Positions 5,113 through 6,139 of a stretch of DNA of 6,139 bases are shown piece after piece; the first letter of the stretch is position 1, and every line of letters starts with the position of its first letter. The position numbers were made by a program, and so were the translations under genes. The DNA is from Candidatus Bathyarchaeota archaeon (GTDB taxonomy: Archaea; Thermoproteota; Bathyarchaeia; TCS64). The DNA lies in contig JAUVHT010000049.1 in NCBI GenBank assembly GCA_030593155.1, forward strand, positions 1 to 6,139, read 5' to 3'. The notes below the pieces were generated by a model. It made no database searches. It was not told the origin of the DNA and saw only the letters and a program-made list of their open reading frames with translations.

Positions 5113-5928
5113 TCATCCGTTCTTGAGAGTTTGCGCGTGTACCCAAGACTTGTGTAGAACCCAGTAGGCCTCTTCGATGGTTTTCCTCATGGCCTCGTCG
5201 TCCTGGAACCTGGTCTCGAAGGAGTCCCATCCGGCCATGTAGTAATCCCTGTAGTGCTTTGAGACGTCATCGAACCCATAATCATCGAGCAGCTCTGCCA
5301 CCTGGGTCCTGTTGAGGCCCCAGACGTGGTCGGGGTCAGCCCTCTGGCTCAGCAGCCTCACGGGCGTGGGGGAGACCCGCCAGCACAGCTGTCTGATGAT
5401 CCTGTAATACTCCAATCCTATCCTGTCCACGACTCTCATGGGGAGAGCAGGGAGTAGGTGCTCAAGCTCCAGCAGTTGGGCGAGGTCGTCGGCGCGAACC
5501 TCGTCATCTGGGCGCCTCACCCCGGGCTTGACCTCTCCGTGGAGGACCACTATGGAGGAAGGGTCGTGGGGCACCCAGCCGGGCTCTAGCTCATCCATGG
5601 TGACGATCTGGGGGCGGGGGATGTGGAGATGCTCGGGGCGCCTCTCCTTGAACATCTCTTCGTAGAGCCTTGTGAGTCCAAGGGCCGCGATGAAGCCTTC
5701 AGGGTCCGGGGTGAAGAGAGGTCTGCCGGCCATCGTTTTTACGTGGATATCAACGTCGCTGATCAGGGGTACGTAGTCGAGGGGGGACTCCCACTTCCTA
5801 AGGGTGGAGCCCTTCACGTAGGCGAAGTCCACGACGTCTCCAAGCCTCTCCCCTATCAGCTTCCTCCATATCTCGATGGATGCATCAACGTCCGCTTTGG
5901 CCTGGTTCAGCGTTGCCTCGTCGACCAT
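5113..5928 (-). CDS. Nucleotidyltransferase-fold protein of unknown substrate
   Basis: This gene encodes 271 residues from ATG 5928. The N-terminal domain carries the polymerase-beta-like nucleotidyltransferase signature: Gly40-Ser41 in VKGSTLRKW, then Asp58-Val-Asp60 in LISDVDIHV, which would bind the metal-nucleotide. The gap between the two motifs is 16 residues and includes WESPLDYVP. A third carboxylate on a later strand is not certain; Asp112 in PQIVTMDEL is a candidate. Residues about 140-271 are mostly helical (LAQLLELEHLLPAL, GLEYYRIIRQLCWRV), like the helical half of such enzymes. The family transfers nucleotides to sugars, antibiotics, RNA or proteins, and no substrate can be named here. 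The open frame continues 69 codons upstream, but a TATA-like box at 5953-5963 and GGGGAG before ATG 5928 support the shorter form. The extension also overlaps the opposite serine dehydratase start. Confidence 0.7.
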   Translation of the reverse strand: MVDEATLNQAKADVDASIEIWRKLIGERLGDVVDFAYVKGSTLRKWESPLDYVPLISDVDIHVKTMAGRPLFTPDPEGFIAALGLTRLYEEMFKERRPEHLHIPRPQIVTMDELEPGWVPHDPSSIVVLHGEVKPGVRRPDDEVRADDLAQLLELEHLLPALPMRVVDRIGLEYYRIIRQLCWRVSPTPVRLLSQRADPDHVWGLNRTQVAELLDDYGFDDVSKHYRDYYMAGWDSFETRFQDDEAMRKTIEEAYWVLHKSWVHAQTLKNG

Positions 5929-5934
5929 TCCGAC

Positions 5935-5940
5935 TCCCCT
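5935..5940 (-). promoter_or_regulatory. Possible ribosome binding site for the nucleotidyltransferase gene
   Basis: On the (-) strand GGGGAG lies about six bases before ATG 5928. It is a partial match to the anti-Shine-Dalgarno and, with the upstream TATA-like box, favours this start over the longer open frame. Confidence 0.35.
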
Positions 5941-5952
5941 TTGGCCCGGTGA

Positions 5953-5963
5953 CTTTAATAATA
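5953..5963 (-). promoter_or_regulatory. TATA-like box for the nucleotidyltransferase gene
   Basis: The (-) strand reads TATTATTAAAG, centred about 30 bases before ATG 5928. It lies inside the frame that would encode the N-terminal extension, so transcription from here excludes the longer product. Confidence 0.45.
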
Positions 5964-5987
5964 GAGTGATGGTGTCCACGCGCGCGA

Positions 5988-5996
5988 TCTTAAATT
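5988..5996 (+). promoter_or_regulatory. Possible TATA-like box for the serine dehydratase gene
   Basis: TCTTAAATT is the clearest AT-rich patch on the (+) strand before ATG 6047. A start near 6018 would leave a leader of about 28 bases, although no clear Shine-Dalgarno is visible in it. The assignment is weak. Confidence 0.3.
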
Positions 5997-6046
5997 CCCA
6001 ACCAAGAATATGGGGACTAGTAACGTTTGGACGATGATCATAGACA

Positions 6047-6139
6047 ATGCGGAAGAAAGTAAGCATTTTCAACGAGGTTTTGGGGCCTGTCATGCACGGG
6101 CCTTCAAGTTCCCACACAGCGGCGTCATATTTCATCGGC
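6047..6139 (+). CDS. Iron-sulfur L-serine dehydratase (L-serine ammonia-lyase), N-terminus, cut by window edge
   Basis: ATG 6047 opens a frame that runs to the right edge and gives 31 residues. The protein begins MRKKVSIFNEVLGPVMHG and continues with PSSSHTAASYFIG. The string 'SiF.evlGPVM.GPSSSHTA' is the hallmark start of the beta domain of the [4Fe-4S] L-serine dehydratase family, where the GPSSSHT loop is strongly conserved. The enzyme deaminates L-serine to pyruvate and ammonia in the cytoplasm. The cluster-binding cysteines are in the alpha part, which lies outside the window, so single-chain and two-subunit forms cannot be told apart. The gene is divergent from the nucleotidyltransferase gene, with 118 bases between the start codons. 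The frame was easy to miss because it is short here and is overlapped by the upstream extension of the opposite open frame. Confidence 0.85.
   Translation, partial: MRKKVSIFNEVLGPVMHGPSSSHTAASYFIG

Noticed and set aside
1..6139. CRISPR array, insertion sequence or rRNA
   Set aside because: There are no regularly spaced direct repeats, terminal inverted repeats, transposase motifs or rRNA-like stretches.

Overview
The window looks like archaeal chromosomal DNA. It is GC-rich with AT-rich intergenic gaps. TATA-like boxes sit about 25-30 bases before several start codons, so those mRNAs would be leaderless or nearly so, and one gene has an AGGTGG ribosome binding site. Arginine is often AGG/AGA. 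The mix of an F420/flavin-type luciferase-like oxidoreductase, a surface beta-helix protein and an archaeal-style transglutaminase-like protein also fits. A deeply branching Thermoproteota-type lineage such as Bathyarchaeia is possible, but the sequence alone does not settle the lineage.

Layout from left to right. 1-520 (-) is the N-terminal part of an M24B peptidase (Xaa-Pro dipeptidase/aminopeptidase type) that runs off the left edge. 521-713 is a divergent promoter region. 714-1712 (+) is a complete luciferase-like (LLM) oxidoreductase. Converging on it is a (-) strand group: a membrane-anchored right-handed beta-helix protein (3464-2247), a doubtful 69-residue frame (2237-2028) and a small winged-helix-like protein (2003-1776). 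3465-3735 is a divergent intergenic region with TATA-like boxes, a strong Shine-Dalgarno with no proper gene behind it, a T7 run and a tRNA-3'-end-like segment. 3736-5037 (+) is a membrane-anchored protein with a coiled coil, a transglutaminase-like Cys-His-Glu domain and a beta-sandwich tail. 5113-5928 (-) is a nucleotidyltransferase-fold protein. 6047-6139 (+) is the start of an iron-sulfur L-serine dehydratase that runs off the right edge.

The metabolic and housekeeping genes (peptidase, oxidoreductase, serine dehydratase) show no obvious pathway link. The most suggestive functional pairing is the two divergently transcribed proteins at the centre. Both have one N-terminal membrane anchor and a large presumed extracytoplasmic part, one a beta-helix and the other a thiol-enzyme fold on a coiled-coil stalk. 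A shared cell-surface role is an inference from that arrangement. The central region also holds the least explained DNA: two 27-base segments resembling tRNA 3' ends (21 of 27 identical, same orientation) that bracket the beta-helix gene, and the orphan ribosome binding site upstream of the transglutaminase-like gene. No CRISPR array, rRNA, complete tRNA or transposase is visible.
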